From: Curvibacter lanceolatus ATCC 14669
GTDB taxonomy: Bacteria; Pseudomonadota; Gammaproteobacteria; Burkholderiales; Burkholderiaceae_C
Length of the DNA: 64,000 nucleotides
Direction of reading: 5' to 3'
Assembly: GCF_000381265.1 (NCBI RefSeq)
Contig: NZ_KB906279.1
Span: 1 to 64,000, forward strand
Shown here piece by piece: positions 39,955 to 50,440 of the stretch (the stretch's first letter is position 1; every line of letters begins with the position of its first letter). A program made the translations under genes and the position numbers. Below the pieces are notes generated by a model. The model worked only from the letters and a program-made list of their open reading frames with translations. It was not told the DNA's origin and searched no databases.

Positions 39955-40938
39955 ATGTCCAAACCCAAGATTCTTGTGGCCCGCGCCATCTTCCCCGAAA
40001 CCCTGGAGCGCCTCAGCGCCCACTTCGAGGTCGAGGCCAACCAGGCCGACACCCTGTTCACCCCCGATGAACTGAAGGCCCGGCTGGCCGACAAGCAGGG
40101 CGTGTTCACCACCGGCAGCGAGCGCATCGATGCGGGCCTGCTGGCCGCCTGCCCGGCCCTCAAGATCTGCGCCAACATGGCTGTGGGCTTCAACAACTTC
40201 GATGTCGAGGCCATGACCGCCCGTGGCGTGCTGGGCACCAACGCCCCCGATGTGCTGACCGAAACCACGGCGGATTTCGGCTTTGCCCTGCTCATGGCCA
40301 CCGCCCGCCGTGTGACCGAGAGCGAGCACTATCTGCGCCGTGGCGAGTGGACCCGCTGGAGCTACGACATGTTTGCCGGCACCGAGGTGCATGGCAGCAC
40401 CCTCGGCATCATCGGCATGGGCCGCATCGGCCAGGGCATCGCCCGCCGGGGCGCCTTCGGCTTTGGCATGGACGTGATCTACCACAACCGTTCGCGCCTG
40501 TCGCCCGAGCTCGAAGCCGACTGCAAGGCACGCTACGTGGGCAAAGAAGAACTGCTGCGCAGCGCCGACCATGTGGTGCTGGTGGTGCCCTACAGCGCGG
40601 CCTCGCACCACACCATCGGCGCGCCCGAACTGGGCTTGATGAAGCCCACGGCCACGCTGATCAACATCGCGCGGGGCGGCATCGTTGACGACGCCGCACT
40701 GGCTGTGGCCTTGCGCGAGCGCCGTATCGCCGCGGCCGGCCTTGACGTGTTCGAGGGCGAGCCCAAGGTGCACCCGGATCTGCTCGCCGTGCCCAACGTG
40801 GTGCTCACGCCGCACATCGCCAGCGCCACCCTCAAGACCCGCCTGGCCATGGCCAACCTGGCCGCCGACAACCTGATCGGCTACCTGGTGCATGGCAAGC
40901 CCCTGACCCCGCTGAACCCGGCCGTGCTGGCCGCCTGA
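39955..40938 (+). CDS. D-2-hydroxyacid dehydrogenase (glyoxylate/hydroxypyruvate reductase-like)
   Basis: Encodes 327 residues. NAD(P)-binding GMGRIGQGIARR, the signature NIARGGIVDDAALA and the catalytic R/E/H set (RGG, the Glu in FEGEPKVHPD, LTPHIASAT) place it in the GyaR/GhrB group, which reduces glyoxylate or hydroxypyruvate. Start MSKPKILVARAIF at 39955. It lies between pncB and rmuC on the same strand. Confidence 0.9.
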   Translation: MSKPKILVARAIFPETLERLSAHFEVEANQADTLFTPDELKARLADKQGVFTTGSERIDAGLLAACPALKICANMAVGFNNFDVEAMTARGVLGTNAPDVLTETTADFGFALLMATARRVTESEHYLRRGEWTRWSYDMFAGTEVHGSTLGIIGMGRIGQGIARRGAFGFGMDVIYHNRSRLSPELEADCKARYVGKEELLRSADHVVLVVPYSAASHHTIGAPELGLMKPTATLINIARGGIVDDAALAVALRERRIAAAGLDVFEGEPKVHPDLLAVPNVVLTPHIASATLKTRLAMANLAADNLIGYLVHGKPLTPLNPAVLAA

Positions 40939-40957
40939 GCAGAGAGCGAGCGACGAC

Positions 40958-42340
40958 TTGGACCTGTGGATCTTCGGGGGGCTGTATGGCCTGCTGCTGG
41001 CCCTGCTGCTGACGCTGCTGGTGGCGGTGTTGCGGCGCCCGGCCAACTCATCTGAGGCCGTGTTGGCGGCCATCAGCAGCAGCGCCGAGCGCACCGAGCG
41101 CGAGCTGCGGCGTGAGCTGGCCGACAGCGCCCGCGGCACCCGCCAGGAGCTGAGCCAGTCGCTGGCCACCTTCCAGCAGACCCTGCTGCGCCAGGGCGCC
41201 GAGGCCACCCGCAGCCAGAACGCCCAGCTCGATGCCTTTGCGCAGCAACTCACCCTGCTGCAGAAATTGCTCACCGACACCCTGGCCCAGCAAGTGCAGG
41301 GCCTGAGCGAGTCCAATGCCCGCCGCCTGGGCGAGCTGCGTGCCACCCTGGAGGCCGCGCTGGCCCAGCTGCAGCAAAGCAATGCCGCCAAACTCGACGA
41401 GATGCGGCAGACCGTCGACGAGAAACTGCAAAGCACCCTCGAAACCCGACTCGGCCAGAGCTTCAAGCAAGTGGCCGATCGCCTCGATCAGGTGCACAAG
41501 GGCCTGGGCGAGATGCACACCCTGGCCCAGGGTGTAGGCGACCTCAAACACCTGCTCACCAACGTCAAGACCCGGGGCATGTTCGGTGAGGCGCAGCTGG
41601 CCGCCTTGCTGGAGCAGGTGCTGGCCCCCGACCAGTACGCCGAGCAGGTGGTCACCCGCCCCGGCAGCCGCAACCCGGTGGACTTTGCCATCCGCCTGCC
41701 TGGGCGGGCCGAGGACGGGGCGCCGCTGTGGCTGCCGATCGACGCCAAGTTCCCCAACGAGGATTACGAGCGCCTGCTCGACGCCCAGCAGCGCGCCGAC
41801 GCCCCGGCGGCCGAGCTGGCCGCTCGCGCCCTGGAGCTGCGCATCCGCACCGAGGCGCGCTCGATTGCCGAGAAGTACATTGAGCCGCCGCACACCACTG
41901 ACTTCGCCATCCTGTTCCTGCCCTCCGAAGGCCTGTATGCCGAGGTGTTGCGCCGCCCCGGCCTGATCGAGGTGCTGCAGCGTGAGCACCGCATCACCCT
42001 GGCCGGCCCGACCACGCTGATGGCCATGCTCAATTCACTGCAGATGGGGTTTCGCACGCTGGCACTCGAAAAGCGTTCCAGCGAGGTCTGGCAGGTGCTG
42101 GGGGCCGTCAAGACCGAATTCAACAAGTTCGGCGAGGTGCTCAGCAAGGTCAAGGAGCAGACCCAGACCGTGCTCAACACCCTGGACCGGGCCCAGACCC
42201 GCAGCAACGTCATGAACCGAGCCCTCAAGAAGGTCGAGGCTCTGCCCGAGCCCGAGGCCGCGCGCTGGTTGCCTGAGCTCGCCCAGCCCGAGGCGCTGCA
42301 GGCGCCAGACGCCCCGGATGCGGCGGAGGGCCCCACTTGA
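40958..42340 (+). CDS. rmuC: DNA recombination protein RmuC
   Basis: Encodes 460 residues. One N-terminal membrane helix (4-25), a long coiled coil (about 35-190), then a nuclease-like RmuC domain with TRGMFGEAQLAALLEQVL, PIDAKFPNEDYERL and FAILFLPSEGLYAEVL. It limits DNA inversions at short repeats in E. coli. The start is a TTG at 40958 after GAGCGAG; there is no ATG at the conserved start. It overlaps the next gene by 4 bases. Confidence 0.92.
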   Translation: MDLWIFGGLYGLLLALLLTLLVAVLRRPANSSEAVLAAISSSAERTERELRRELADSARGTRQELSQSLATFQQTLLRQGAEATRSQNAQLDAFAQQLTLLQKLLTDTLAQQVQGLSESNARRLGELRATLEAALAQLQQSNAAKLDEMRQTVDEKLQSTLETRLGQSFKQVADRLDQVHKGLGEMHTLAQGVGDLKHLLTNVKTRGMFGEAQLAALLEQVLAPDQYAEQVVTRPGSRNPVDFAIRLPGRAEDGAPLWLPIDAKFPNEDYERLLDAQQRADAPAAELAARALELRIRTEARSIAEKYIEPPHTTDFAILFLPSEGLYAEVLRRPGLIEVLQREHRITLAGPTTLMAMLNSLQMGFRTLALEKRSSEVWQVLGAVKTEFNKFGEVLSKVKEQTQTVLNTLDRAQTRSNVMNRALKKVEALPEPEAARWLPELAQPEALQAPDAPDAAEGPT

Positions 42341-43500
42341 AGCGGCGTCTCAATCAGGAGCTGGCCCGGCTCATCACCGCCCAGGTCTGCATCCATGCCG
42401 CCATGGCCGGCATGCGCATGGCCACGCCCTTGCTGGCCTTGCAACAGGGCTACAGCGCGGCCTCGGTGGGGGTGCTGCTGGCCTTGTTTGCCCTGACCCA
42501 GGTGTTTCTGGCCTTGCCCGCGGGCCGCTTTGCCGACCGCCATGGTCTGCACAGGCCCCTGGCCCTCTGCGTGGGCGTGTCGTTTGCGGGCTCGGCCGTG
42601 GCCGTGGCCTGGCCGCATTTCGCCTCACTGTGTCTGGCCGCCCTGTGCACGGGCGGTGCCGCAGGGGCTGCCGTCATTGCCTTGCAGCGCCACGTGGGGC
42701 GACTGGCCGAGGGCCCGACCGAGCTCAAGAAGGTCTTCAGCTGGCTGTCGCTGGGCCCGGCGGTGTCCAACTTCGTCGGGCCTTTCTTTGCTGGCCTGAT
42801 GATCGACCACTTCGGCTTTCGGGCCGCCTTCGGCCTGATGGCGTTTCTGCCCTTGATGTCCTGGTGGTGGTCGCGCTCGGTGCGGGCCCTGCCCGCGGTC
42901 GAGCAGGTGCCCGAACACCGGCGCCGGCCGGCCTGGGTGCTGTTGCGCGATGTGGGCTTCAGGCGCCTGCTGTTGATCAACTGGTGCCTGTCCTCCTGCT
43001 GGGACGTGCACACCTTCGTGGTGCCCTTGCTGGGCCACGAACGCGGGCTCAGCGCCTCGGTGATCGGCACCATCCTGGGGGCGTTTGCCGTGTCGGCCTC
43101 AGGCGTGCGGGTGTTGCTGCCCCTGTTTGCCGAGCGGGTGCACGAGTGGGCCGTGATCATGTCGGCCATGCTGACCACCGCCTTGCTGTTCGGCGTCTAC
43201 CCCTTGCTGCAAGGGCCCTGGGCCATGGGCCTGTGCTCGGTGCTGGCGGGCTTTGCCCTGGGTTCGGTGCAGCCCATGATCATGAGCACCCTGCACCAGA
43301 TCACGCCGCACGACCGGCACGGCGAGGCCCTGGGCCTGCGCCTCATGACCATCAATGCCTCCAGCGTGCTGATGCCCATGCTGTTCGGCTCGGCCGGTGC
43401 GCTGGTCGGGGTGGGTTCGGTGTTCTGGGCCTCGGGCCTGCTGGTCGGCGCAGGCTCCAAGCTGGCCTGGGGCATGCGGGGCCAGGACCATCACGCTTGA
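42337..43500 (+). CDS. MFS transporter
   Basis: Encodes 387 residues with about 12 membrane helices. The loop 2-3 motif GRFADRHGLHRPL is the MFS signature, and the central loop (about 185-200) is charged. The substrate is unknown. The TTG start at 42337 overlaps the rmuC stop (TTGA), with GGAGGG at 9 bases upstream, indicating coupling. It is convergent with the LOG gene. Confidence 0.88.
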   Translation: MKRRLNQELARLITAQVCIHAAMAGMRMATPLLALQQGYSAASVGVLLALFALTQVFLALPAGRFADRHGLHRPLALCVGVSFAGSAVAVAWPHFASLCLAALCTGGAAGAAVIALQRHVGRLAEGPTELKKVFSWLSLGPAVSNFVGPFFAGLMIDHFGFRAAFGLMAFLPLMSWWWSRSVRALPAVEQVPEHRRRPAWVLLRDVGFRRLLLINWCLSSCWDVHTFVVPLLGHERGLSASVIGTILGAFAVSASGVRVLLPLFAERVHEWAVIMSAMLTTALLFGVYPLLQGPWAMGLCSVLAGFALGSVQPMIMSTLHQITPHDRHGEALGLRLMTINASSVLMPMLFGSAGALVGVGSVFWASGLLVGAGSKLAWGMRGQDHHA

Positions 43501-43553
43501 TGGCCCCAGCGCTGCAAGGGGCTGGCCGCGCGCCCTGACCCCTTGCCGGTGGC

Positions 43554-44417
43554 TCACAGCCCGTAGAAGGCCTGGATCTGCTGCCAGGCCTGCAGCGGCT
43601 CGTCGGCGAAGTGGAACAAGGCCAGGTCTTCCTCCGAGATGGTGCCTTCCTCGACCATCACGTCAAAGTTGATCAGGCGCTTCCAGTAGTCGGTGCCGAA
43701 CAGCACGATGGGCACCGGCTTGGCCTTGCGCGTCTGCACCAGGGTCAGCACTTCGAACAGCTCGTCCAGTGTACCGAAGCCCCCGGGGAAGGCCACCAGC
43801 GCCTTGGCGCGCATCATGAAATGCATCTTGCGCAGCGCGAAGTAGTGGAACTTGAAGCACAGGCTGGGCGAGATGTAGGGGTTGCCTTTTTGCTCGTGGG
43901 GCAGGGCGATGTTCAGCCCCACGTTCAGAGCGCCCATGTCGTGCGCGCCACGGTTGGCGGCTTCCATGATGCCGGGGCCGCCGCCGGTGCAGATGTAGAG
44001 CCGGTCTTCCTTGGGGCGCTTGTCGCTCTCGGCGGCCACCAGGCGGGCGAACTGCCGGGCCAGGTCGTAGTAGCGTGCGTTGCGCACCGCCTGCACGGCG
44101 CGGGCGATGGCCCGCGGCTCGCCAGCGGCCTGGGCCTTGTCGAGCGCGGCCTGGGCCTCATCGGGCGCCAGGTAGCGGGCGCTGCCGAACACCACCACCG
44201 TGTTGTTGATGCCCTGGGCCGCATGGGCCAGATCAGGCTTGAGCATCTCCAGCTGGAAGCGGATGCCCCGCGTTTCGCGGCGCAGCAGGAACTCCGGGTC
44301 TGCGAAGGCCAGACGGTAGGCGTCTTCGTCGAGCGAATAGCCGTTGTTGGCGTGGTTTTGCAGTTCGGCCCAGGCATCAGCCAGGCGACGGTCATTGAGT
44401 TGGGTATTGGCTTCCAT
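43554..44417 (-). CDS. LOG family protein (cytokinin riboside 5'-monophosphate phosphoribohydrolase-like)
   Basis: Encodes 287 residues with a Rossmann-type LOG core. Nucleotide-site motifs are GGGPGIMEAANRGAHD and PGGFGTLDELFEV, and NTVVVFGSARY begins the core at about residue 72. It has a longer N-terminal part than minimal LOG proteins. The family hydrolyses nucleoside monophosphates to free bases. Divergent from an MFS gene; the in vivo substrate is unknown. Confidence 0.88.
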   Translation of the reverse strand: MEANTQLNDRRLADAWAELQNHANNGYSLDEDAYRLAFADPEFLLRRETRGIRFQLEMLKPDLAHAAQGINNTVVVFGSARYLAPDEAQAALDKAQAAGEPRAIARAVQAVRNARYYDLARQFARLVAAESDKRPKEDRLYICTGGGPGIMEAANRGAHDMGALNVGLNIALPHEQKGNPYISPSLCFKFHYFALRKMHFMMRAKALVAFPGGFGTLDELFEVLTLVQTRKAKPVPIVLFGTDYWKRLINFDVMVEEGTISEEDLALFHFADEPLQAWQQIQAFYGL

Positions 44418-44502
44418 GGAGAATCATTGTGCCGCTGCTTTATGCGTTTTATGTGCGGTGCACAACGGTTTTTGCGTAGGCGCCACAGGGCAGTTGACTG
44501 CT

Positions 44503-45768
44503 ATGCTGCCACCCATGACAAATGCGGCTGCAGGGGCCGGCGCTGCAGGCGCGCCCCGTTTTTCCGAGCTGTTGCAACAGCGCGCCTTCATCCGGTTCTG
44601 GTTCACGCGGCTCAGTGCCACCACGGGCAATCAGATGCTCATGGTGGCCGTGGGCTGGCAGATGTACGAGCTGACCGGCCAGGCCTGGGACCTGGGCCTG
44701 GTGGGGCTGTACCAGTTTCTCCCCGCACTCCTGTTGACCCTGGTGGCCGGCCATGTGGCCGACCGCGTGCACCGCGCCCGCATCGTGGCTGCCTGCGTGC
44801 TGGCCCAGGGCCTGGTCGCTGCGGTGCTGGTGGTGGCCACGCTGGGCGGCTGGGTCAGCCGCGACTGGCTGCTGTGGCTGTCGGTGGTGCTGGGCACGGC
44901 CCGCGCCTTCCAGATGCCGGCCCAGCAGGCCCTCACCCCCGTGCTGGTGCCGCCCGCCATGCTGCCGCGGGCCATGGCCTTCTCGTCGGCCGGCATGCAG
45001 GCCGCCATCATTGGCGGCCCGGCGCTGGGCGGGGTGATCTTCGTGGCCGGCGCCACCGCGGTGTACCTGTGTTGTGCGGCCCTGTTTGCGCTGGGCATCG
45101 TGCAGATCCTGCGCGTGCACTATGAGCACGATCCACCGCCGCAAGAGCCGGTCTCCCTGGGCACGCTGATGGCCGGGGTGCGATTCATCTGGGAGCGCAA
45201 GGTGGTGTTGGGGGCGGTGTCGCTCGACCTGTTCGCGGTGTTGCTGGGCGGTGCCGTGGCCTTGCTGCCGATCTATGCCAAGGATGTGCTGCATGTCGGG
45301 CCCTGGGGCCTGGGCTTGCTGCGTGCGGCGCCCGCCGCCGGGGCCCTGCTGATGTCGGTGCTGCTCACCCGTTGGCCCATGGACCGCCATGTGGGGCGCA
45401 AGCTGCTGCTGGCCGTGGCCGTGTTCGGCCTGGCCACGCTGGTGTTCGGTGTGTCCACCAGCCTGTGGCTGTCGCTGGCGGCACTGGCCGTCTCCGGTGC
45501 AGCCGACATGGTCAGCGTGGTGGTGCGCCAGACCCTGGTGCAACTCGAAACCCCGGACGCCATGCGCGGCCGCGTGAGCGCGGTCAACTCGGTGTTCATC
45601 GGGGCCAGCAACCAACTGGGCGAGTTCGAATCGGGGGCCACGGCTGCCTTGCTGGGCCCGGTGGGCTCGGTGGTCTTGGGCGGGGTGGGTACCGTGCTGG
45701 TGGCCGCCTTGTGGTTCAAGGGCTTTCCGCAACTGGCGCAGCGCGACCACATGCAGGCGCGCCGCTGA
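44503..45768 (+). CDS. MFS transporter, DUF894/EntS-type
   Basis: Encodes about 421 residues with roughly 12 membrane helices. FWFTRLSATTGNQML and VAVGWQMYELTG at the start and DAMRGRVSAVNSVFIGASNQLGEFESG late are typical of the EntS-like exporter group. The substrate is unknown. Start could be ATG 44503 or 44515 (MTNAAAG); neither has a strong ribosome site. It is followed at 35 bp by the aspartoacylase-like gene, possibly co-transcribed. Confidence 0.87.
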   Translation: MLPPMTNAAAGAGAAGAPRFSELLQQRAFIRFWFTRLSATTGNQMLMVAVGWQMYELTGQAWDLGLVGLYQFLPALLLTLVAGHVADRVHRARIVAACVLAQGLVAAVLVVATLGGWVSRDWLLWLSVVLGTARAFQMPAQQALTPVLVPPAMLPRAMAFSSAGMQAAIIGGPALGGVIFVAGATAVYLCCAALFALGIVQILRVHYEHDPPPQEPVSLGTLMAGVRFIWERKVVLGAVSLDLFAVLLGGAVALLPIYAKDVLHVGPWGLGLLRAAPAAGALLMSVLLTRWPMDRHVGRKLLLAVAVFGLATLVFGVSTSLWLSLAALAVSGAADMVSVVVRQTLVQLETPDAMRGRVSAVNSVFIGASNQLGEFESGATAALLGPVGSVVLGGVGTVLVAALWFKGFPQLAQRDHMQARR

Positions 45769-45803
45769 GGCCGGTGTTTTCTCCGTCAACAGGGGTTTTC
45801 AAG

Positions 45804-46754
45804 ATGAGCGATTCCAAGCAGGCCGCAGGGCCGGTGTTCGAGGTGCTGCCGCGCGATCTCAGCGCCTACCGGCAAGGCAATGTGGGCATCGACTACGTGC
45901 ACCGCTTCGAGTCGGGCCAGCCCGGCCCGCATGTGCTGATCAATGCGCTGACCCACGGCAATGAGCTGTGCGGCATGGTGGCCGCCACCCATTTGCTGGA
46001 CAGCAGCGTGCGCCCCCTGCGGGGCACGCTGACCGTGTCGTTTGCCAACGTGGCCGCCTACGAGAGCTTCGACATCGAGCGGCCCTTCGAGAGCCGCCAA
46101 CTGGTGCACAACCTCAACCGCGTCTGGTCGGCCGCCGAGCTCGAAGGCAGCGACGACAGCCCCGAGCTGCGCCGCGCCCGCGAACTGCGGCCGGTGGTGG
46201 CCGCGGCCGATCACATTCTGGACATCCACTCCACCAGCCAGGACGTGCAGCCCTTCTGGGTCTACCCGGCCTATGCACGCAACGCCGAGGTGGCCTTGGC
46301 CGTGGGCTTGCCACCGGTGCACATGGTGATGCCCAGCGGCCTGGGCTCGGGCACCCCGCTGATCCAGCACGGGCGCCATGGCGAGGCCGACAGCGATGCT
46401 GGCGCCGCCTTGGTGGTGGAATGCGGCCAGCACTTTCTGCAATCGGCGGCCGACACCGCCACCGCGGCGGCCCTGGGCTTTCTGGCGCACTTCGGTCTGA
46501 TCGAGGCGGCCAGCGTTCCTGCCCATCGACCCCAGCCCCGGCGCTACGAGTTGCTCCAGACCTGCCTGGTGCAGACCTCCGATTTCGCCTTCACGCGGCC
46601 CCTGGTCGGCTTTGAAAGCTTTGCCGAGGGCGAGCTGATCGCCCGCGATGGCCCGCACGAGATCCGGGCCCTGTGCGACGACTGCACGGTGATGATGCCC
46701 ACCCGCGCCCCGGTGGTGGGGCGCGAAGCGGTGTACCTGACCCGTCCCCTGTGA
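45804..46754 (+). CDS. Succinylglutamate desuccinylase/aspartoacylase family hydrolase
   Basis: Encodes 316 residues of the M14-like zinc hydrolase group. THGNE supplies the zinc His and Glu (near residues 51-54), LDIHST the third zinc His, and VVECGQHF a catalytic Glu. The C-terminal beta domain is present. Substrates in the family are N-acyl amino acids; the exact one is unknown. ATG at 45804 follows AGGGG at about 8 bases. It is convergent with the second chemoreceptor at 10 bp. Confidence 0.87.
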   Translation: MSDSKQAAGPVFEVLPRDLSAYRQGNVGIDYVHRFESGQPGPHVLINALTHGNELCGMVAATHLLDSSVRPLRGTLTVSFANVAAYESFDIERPFESRQLVHNLNRVWSAAELEGSDDSPELRRARELRPVVAAADHILDIHSTSQDVQPFWVYPAYARNAEVALAVGLPPVHMVMPSGLGSGTPLIQHGRHGEADSDAGAALVVECGQHFLQSAADTATAAALGFLAHFGLIEAASVPAHRPQPRRYELLQTCLVQTSDFAFTRPLVGFESFAEGELIARDGPHEIRALCDDCTVMMPTRAPVVGREAVYLTRPL

Positions 46755-46764
46755 AGCGTGCGGG

Positions 46765-48411
46765 TCAGCGGCCCGTCTGCAGGGTGAACTGAGCCATCGA
46801 GCCACTCAGGCGGGTGGCCTGCTCGGTCAGGCTCTGGGCGGCAGCGGCGCCTTGCTCCACCAGGGCCGCGTTCTGCTGGGTCATCTGATCCAGCTCGCCG
46901 ATGGCCGAACTCACCCGCTGCAGTTCCTGCGTCTGCTCGGCCGTGGCGGCGCTGATCTCGGCCATCAGGGTGCTGACTTGCTGCACGCTGCCCACCAGCT
47001 CGCTCATGGTGCTGCCCGCGGTGCCGACCAGGGCGGTGCCGTCGCGCACCTTCTCGACGCTGGCGCCGATCAGGTTCTTGATTTCGTGGGCGGCGGTCGC
47101 GCTGCGTTGGGCCAGACTGCGCACCTCACCGGCCACCACGGCGAAGCCGCGGCCCTGCTCGCCGGCCCGGGCCGCCTCGACGGCCGCGTTCAAGGCCAGG
47201 ATGTTGGTCTGGAAGGCAATGCCATCGATCAGGCCCACGATCTCACCAATCTTCTGGCTGCGCGTCTGGATCTCGTTCATGGTGTCCACCACCTGCTGCA
47301 CCACGGCACCCCCGCGCCCGGCCACTTCGGTGGCGGTGCGCACCAAGGCCGTGGCCTGGTGGGTGTTGCCCGCATGGGTGCCCACCATGTGGCTGAGCTG
47401 GTCCATGCTGGCGGCCGTCTCTTGCAGCCGGCTGGCCGTGTGCTCGGTGCGCTGGCTCAGGTCCTGGTTGCCCAGGGCCACTTCGGCGCTTGCCGTGTGG
47501 ATGGCCTCGCCTGCATCGCGCACGTCCACCACCACCCGGTTGAGGGCACCCACCATCTGGTTCAGGGCCTGCAGCAGGCTGCCGATCTCGTCCTGGCGCT
47601 GGTGGTCCATGCGCACCGTCAGATCGCCAGCGGCCACCCGGGCCGCGGCGCGTGAGGCCTCGGCCAGTGGCTGCACGATGGAGCGGCGCAGCAGCCAGGC
47701 GCAGGCCGCTGCCAGCAGCAGCACGGCAGTGACGGCGATGGCGCTGATCCACTGGGCGCGCTGGGCATTGCCGATCATGCTGTCGGCATCGGCACGGGCA
47801 CTGGCTTCCGACAGGCCGAGCAGGGTGTCCAGGCTGGCCAGGTAGCTCTTCAGTGCCGCGGCGTGGTCACTGATCTCCTTCTGGCTGATCACCTTCGACT
47901 CCAGCGCGTTCTGCACCAGTTGCTGGCGCAGCTGCACATAGGCGGTCCGCTGCTTCAGGGCGCTGTCCACGGCCTGCTGGGTGGCGCTGTCGGCGCTGCC
48001 CGCCTGCTGCTGGATCGATTGGACCAGCGTGTCGTCGCGCTGAGCCTCGCCGCGCATTTCATTGGCCACCGGAAACACATCGTTCGAGCCCGTGGCCCGC
48101 AGGGCCAGTTCGCCCAGCTTGATCGACTGGGTTTTCCAGTCGCGCACGGCACGCTCCAGCGGCCAGCGCTGTTGCGCCAGGCGCTGGGCCTGGGCGGTGG
48201 TGGCGTCGCCGGTCAACCAGGTGGTGGCCCCCAACAAGGCCACGGCCAGGCCCAGCAGGCCAAAGCTCAGGCCCAGCTTCTGACCGATGCTGAAGCCATG
48301 CCGTGTGGGGGTGGGGGGCTGACCCGTGGGCCCCTGGCTGTGGCTCAGTGGGCTCGGGTGGAGCTTGGGGCTCAGACTGGGGCGGGTGGGCGATGCGATG
48401 AGTTGGGTCAT
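46765..48411 (-). CDS. Methyl-accepting chemotaxis protein
   Basis: Encodes about 548 residues. A polar, Pro/Ser-rich cytoplasmic tail of some 45 residues comes before the first membrane helix (about 52-72), which is unusual; then a periplasmic helical-bundle sensor, the second helix (about 222-243), HAMP and a signalling domain with the conserved tip [18 protein letters not shown]. No C-terminal pentapeptide. The start [11 protein letters not shown] at 48411 has no good ribosome site; starts up to 87 bases upstream are possible. The ligand is unknown. Confidence 0.9.
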   Translation of the reverse strand: MTQLIASPTRPSLSPKLHPSPLSHSQGPTGQPPTPTRHGFSIGQKLGLSFGLLGLAVALLGATTWLTGDATTAQAQRLAQQRWPLERAVRDWKTQSIKLGELALRATGSNDVFPVANEMRGEAQRDDTLVQSIQQQAGSADSATQQAVDSALKQRTAYVQLRQQLVQNALESKVISQKEISDHAAALKSYLASLDTLLGLSEASARADADSMIGNAQRAQWISAIAVTAVLLLAAACAWLLRRSIVQPLAEASRAAARVAAGDLTVRMDHQRQDEIGSLLQALNQMVGALNRVVVDVRDAGEAIHTASAEVALGNQDLSQRTEHTASRLQETAASMDQLSHMVGTHAGNTHQATALVRTATEVAGRGGAVVQQVVDTMNEIQTRSQKIGEIVGLIDGIAFQTNILALNAAVEAARAGEQGRGFAVVAGEVRSLAQRSATAAHEIKNLIGASVEKVRDGTALVGTAGSTMSELVGSVQQVSTLMAEISAATAEQTQELQRVSSAIGELDQMTQQNAALVEQGAAAAQSLTEQATRLSGSMAQFTLQTGR

Positions 48412-48565
48412 GCGAAGTCGGGAAGGTGGAATCAACGGAAAAGAATCTGCCAGAACCATGCCAGGGCCATGACAGCCTTGGTGCGGTGTGGGCCTCAAAG
48501 CAAACAGCCCCAGGCCGCCTGGGGGGCGACGCGGGGCTGCTGACCAGGCCCGGGGGGCGGCGGGT

Positions 48566-49876
48566 CTACTTCTCTTTGCCCATCACGAGGTCGGGCAGGA
48601 TGGTGACGATGTCGGGGAACACCGTGATCAACACGATGCACACCACCAGGCAGGCAAAGAACGGGATCGCGGCCTTGGCGATCACGTTGCTGTCCTTGCC
48701 CGTCATGTTCTGCAGCACGAACAGGTTGAAGCCCACCGGCGGCGTGACCTCGGCGATTTCCACCAGGAGCACGATGAAGATGCCGAACCAGACCAGATCG
48801 AAGCCGGCCTTCTGGATCATGGGCAGCACCACCGCGCTGGTGAGCACGATCATGCTGATGCCGTCCAGGGCCGTGCCCAGCACCAGGTACACCACCACCA
48901 GCACGCTGATCAGCGCAAAGGGCGACAGGTGCATCGACTCGACCCACTCGGCCAGTTCACGCGGGATGCCGGTGAAGGCCATGGTCTTGGTCAGAAAGGC
49001 GGCACCCGCCAGGATGAACATGATCATGCAGCTGGTGCGCGTGGTGCCCATCAGCCCTTCCTTGAAGTTCTGCCAGGTCAGCGAGCGGCTCCAAAGGGCC
49101 AGGCCCAGCGAACCCACCACGCCATAGGCCGCGCATTCGGTGGCAGTGGCATAGCCGGCAATCAGCACCCAGCAGATGAACACGATCAGGGCCGCGCAAG
49201 GGATCAGGTTGCCTGACTGGCGCAGCTTCTGCATGAAGCTGCTGGGCGGGTCGGCGGCGGGCACCTTGTCGGGGTTGCGCAGGCTCCACCAGCCGATGTA
49301 GCCCGAGAACAGACCCATCAGCAGAAAGCCCGGCAGAAAGCCCGCCAGGAAGATGCGGATGATCGAGGCATCAGCCGCCACCGCATACACCACCATGGTG
49401 ATCGAGGGTGGGATCAGAATGCCCAGCGTGCCGGCGGTGGCCAGCGAGCCCAGGGCCAGCTTTTCGTCGTAGCCGCGCTTCATGAGTTCGGGCAGCGCCA
49501 CTTTCGAGATCGTGGCGCAGGTGGCGGCCGACGAGCCCGACACCGAGCCGAAGATGCCGCACCCCAGGATGGTGGTGTGCATCAGGCGGCCGGGCACGCG
49601 GTTGAGCCAGGGGCGCAGGCCCTCGAACATCTCTTCGCTGAGCTTGGTCCGGAACAGGATCTCACCCATCCAGATGAACAGGGGCAGGGCGGCCAGCTCC
49701 CAGCTGGCATTGCTCTCCCAGAAGGCCGAGAACAGGTTCTTGCCCGGCGCCGTGCTGGTGAAGAAGGCCTGACCGACCCAGCCGCAGATGGCCAGCGTCA
49801 TGGCGATCCAGACGCCGCCCGAGAGCAGCACCATCATGAGCAGCAGCAAGATGCCACCCACCATCAAAATATCCAT
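48566..49876 (-). CDS. dctM: TRAP transporter large permease (DctM)
   Basis: Encodes 436 residues with about 12 membrane helices. DctM features are [37 protein letters not shown] and [19 protein letters not shown] (shown in pieces), as well as [13 protein letters not shown]. It carries the Na+-coupled translocation pathway of the tripartite transporter. It is the third gene after dctP and dctQ, 30 bp downstream of dctQ. The cluster opposite (5-oxoprolinase, pyroglutamyl peptidase) suggests a pyroglutamate-related solute. Confidence 0.94.
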   Translation of the reverse strand: MDILMVGGILLLLMMVLLSGGVWIAMTLAICGWVGQAFFTSTAPGKNLFSAFWESNASWELAALPLFIWMGEILFRTKLSEEMFEGLRPWLNRVPGRLMHTTILGCGIFGSVSGSSAATCATISKVALPELMKRGYDEKLALGSLATAGTLGILIPPSITMVVYAVAADASIIRIFLAGFLPGFLLMGLFSGYIGWWSLRNPDKVPAADPPSSFMQKLRQSGNLIPCAALIVFICWVLIAGYATATECAAYGVVGSLGLALWSRSLTWQNFKEGLMGTTRTSCMIMFILAGAAFLTKTMAFTGIPRELAEWVESMHLSPFALISVLVVVYLVLGTALDGISMIVLTSAVVLPMIQKAGFDLVWFGIFIVLLVEIAEVTPPVGFNLFVLQNMTGKDSNVIAKAAIPFFACLVVCIVLITVFPDIVTILPDLVMGKEK

Positions 49877-49906
49877 GTTGTACTTTCTTGTTGGAGGGGA
49901 GGGGGC

Positions 49907-50440
49907 TCAGACTTCGGACGAGAAATCGCCGCGCGCATGGCGCTCTTCGACCTCGCGCACAAAGGTGGGCACGCCGCCGCGCAGCACGATCACCAGTTCG
50001 TCCACCACGGCCACCAGCAACAACACCGAGCCGATGGCAAAGCTCATCTGCGGGATCCACATCGGGATGGGCAGCAGGCCCTGGGCGATGTCGTTGAACT
50101 CCCAGCTCTCGTAGGTGAACTGGCAGGCCGACCAGGCCAGGTAAGCCGTGGCCACCGAGCCGATCACCAGCGAGATGATCTCCAGCATGCGGCGCTGGCG
50201 GCTGGGCACTTTCTCCAGCAGCAGCGTCACGCGCACAAAGTCACCATGCTTGAAGGCATGGGGCATGGCGAAGAAGGCGGCCGCGGCGCAGAACCAGGCC
50301 ACCACGTCGTTCATGGCGCCGGTGCGCACGCCGAATTCACGCAGCACGCTCTGCGTGATCATCAGCACGCAGATCAGCGCGATGAACGCGGCGCCCAGGG
50401 CGCCGGAGGCAATGTAGAGGCGATCGAGAAAGCGTCGCAT
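49907..50440 (-). CDS. dctQ: TRAP transporter small permease (DctQ)
   Basis: Encodes 177 residues with four membrane helices (about 10-30, 47-63, 87-108, 126-150). It bridges the large permease and supports coupling. HGDFVRVTLLLEKVP and the TYESWEFNDIA segment resemble DctQ proteins. The ATG at 50438-50440 overlaps the dctP stop by one base (TGATG); a GTG one codon earlier is an alternative. Confidence 0.9.
   Translation of the reverse strand: MRRFLDRLYIASGALGAAFIALICVLMITQSVLREFGVRTGAMNDVVAWFCAAAAFFAMPHAFKHGDFVRVTLLLEKVPSRQRRMLEIISLVIGSVATAYLAWSACQFTYESWEFNDIAQGLLPIPMWIPQMSFAIGSVLLLVAVVDELVIVLRGGVPTFVREVEERHARGDFSSEV

Noticed and set aside
37987-41466. A 1159-codon minus-strand open frame
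   Set aside because: Opposite the thioesterase, pncB, dehydrogenase and rmuC genes, all with catalytic motifs; translation is a low-complexity shadow.
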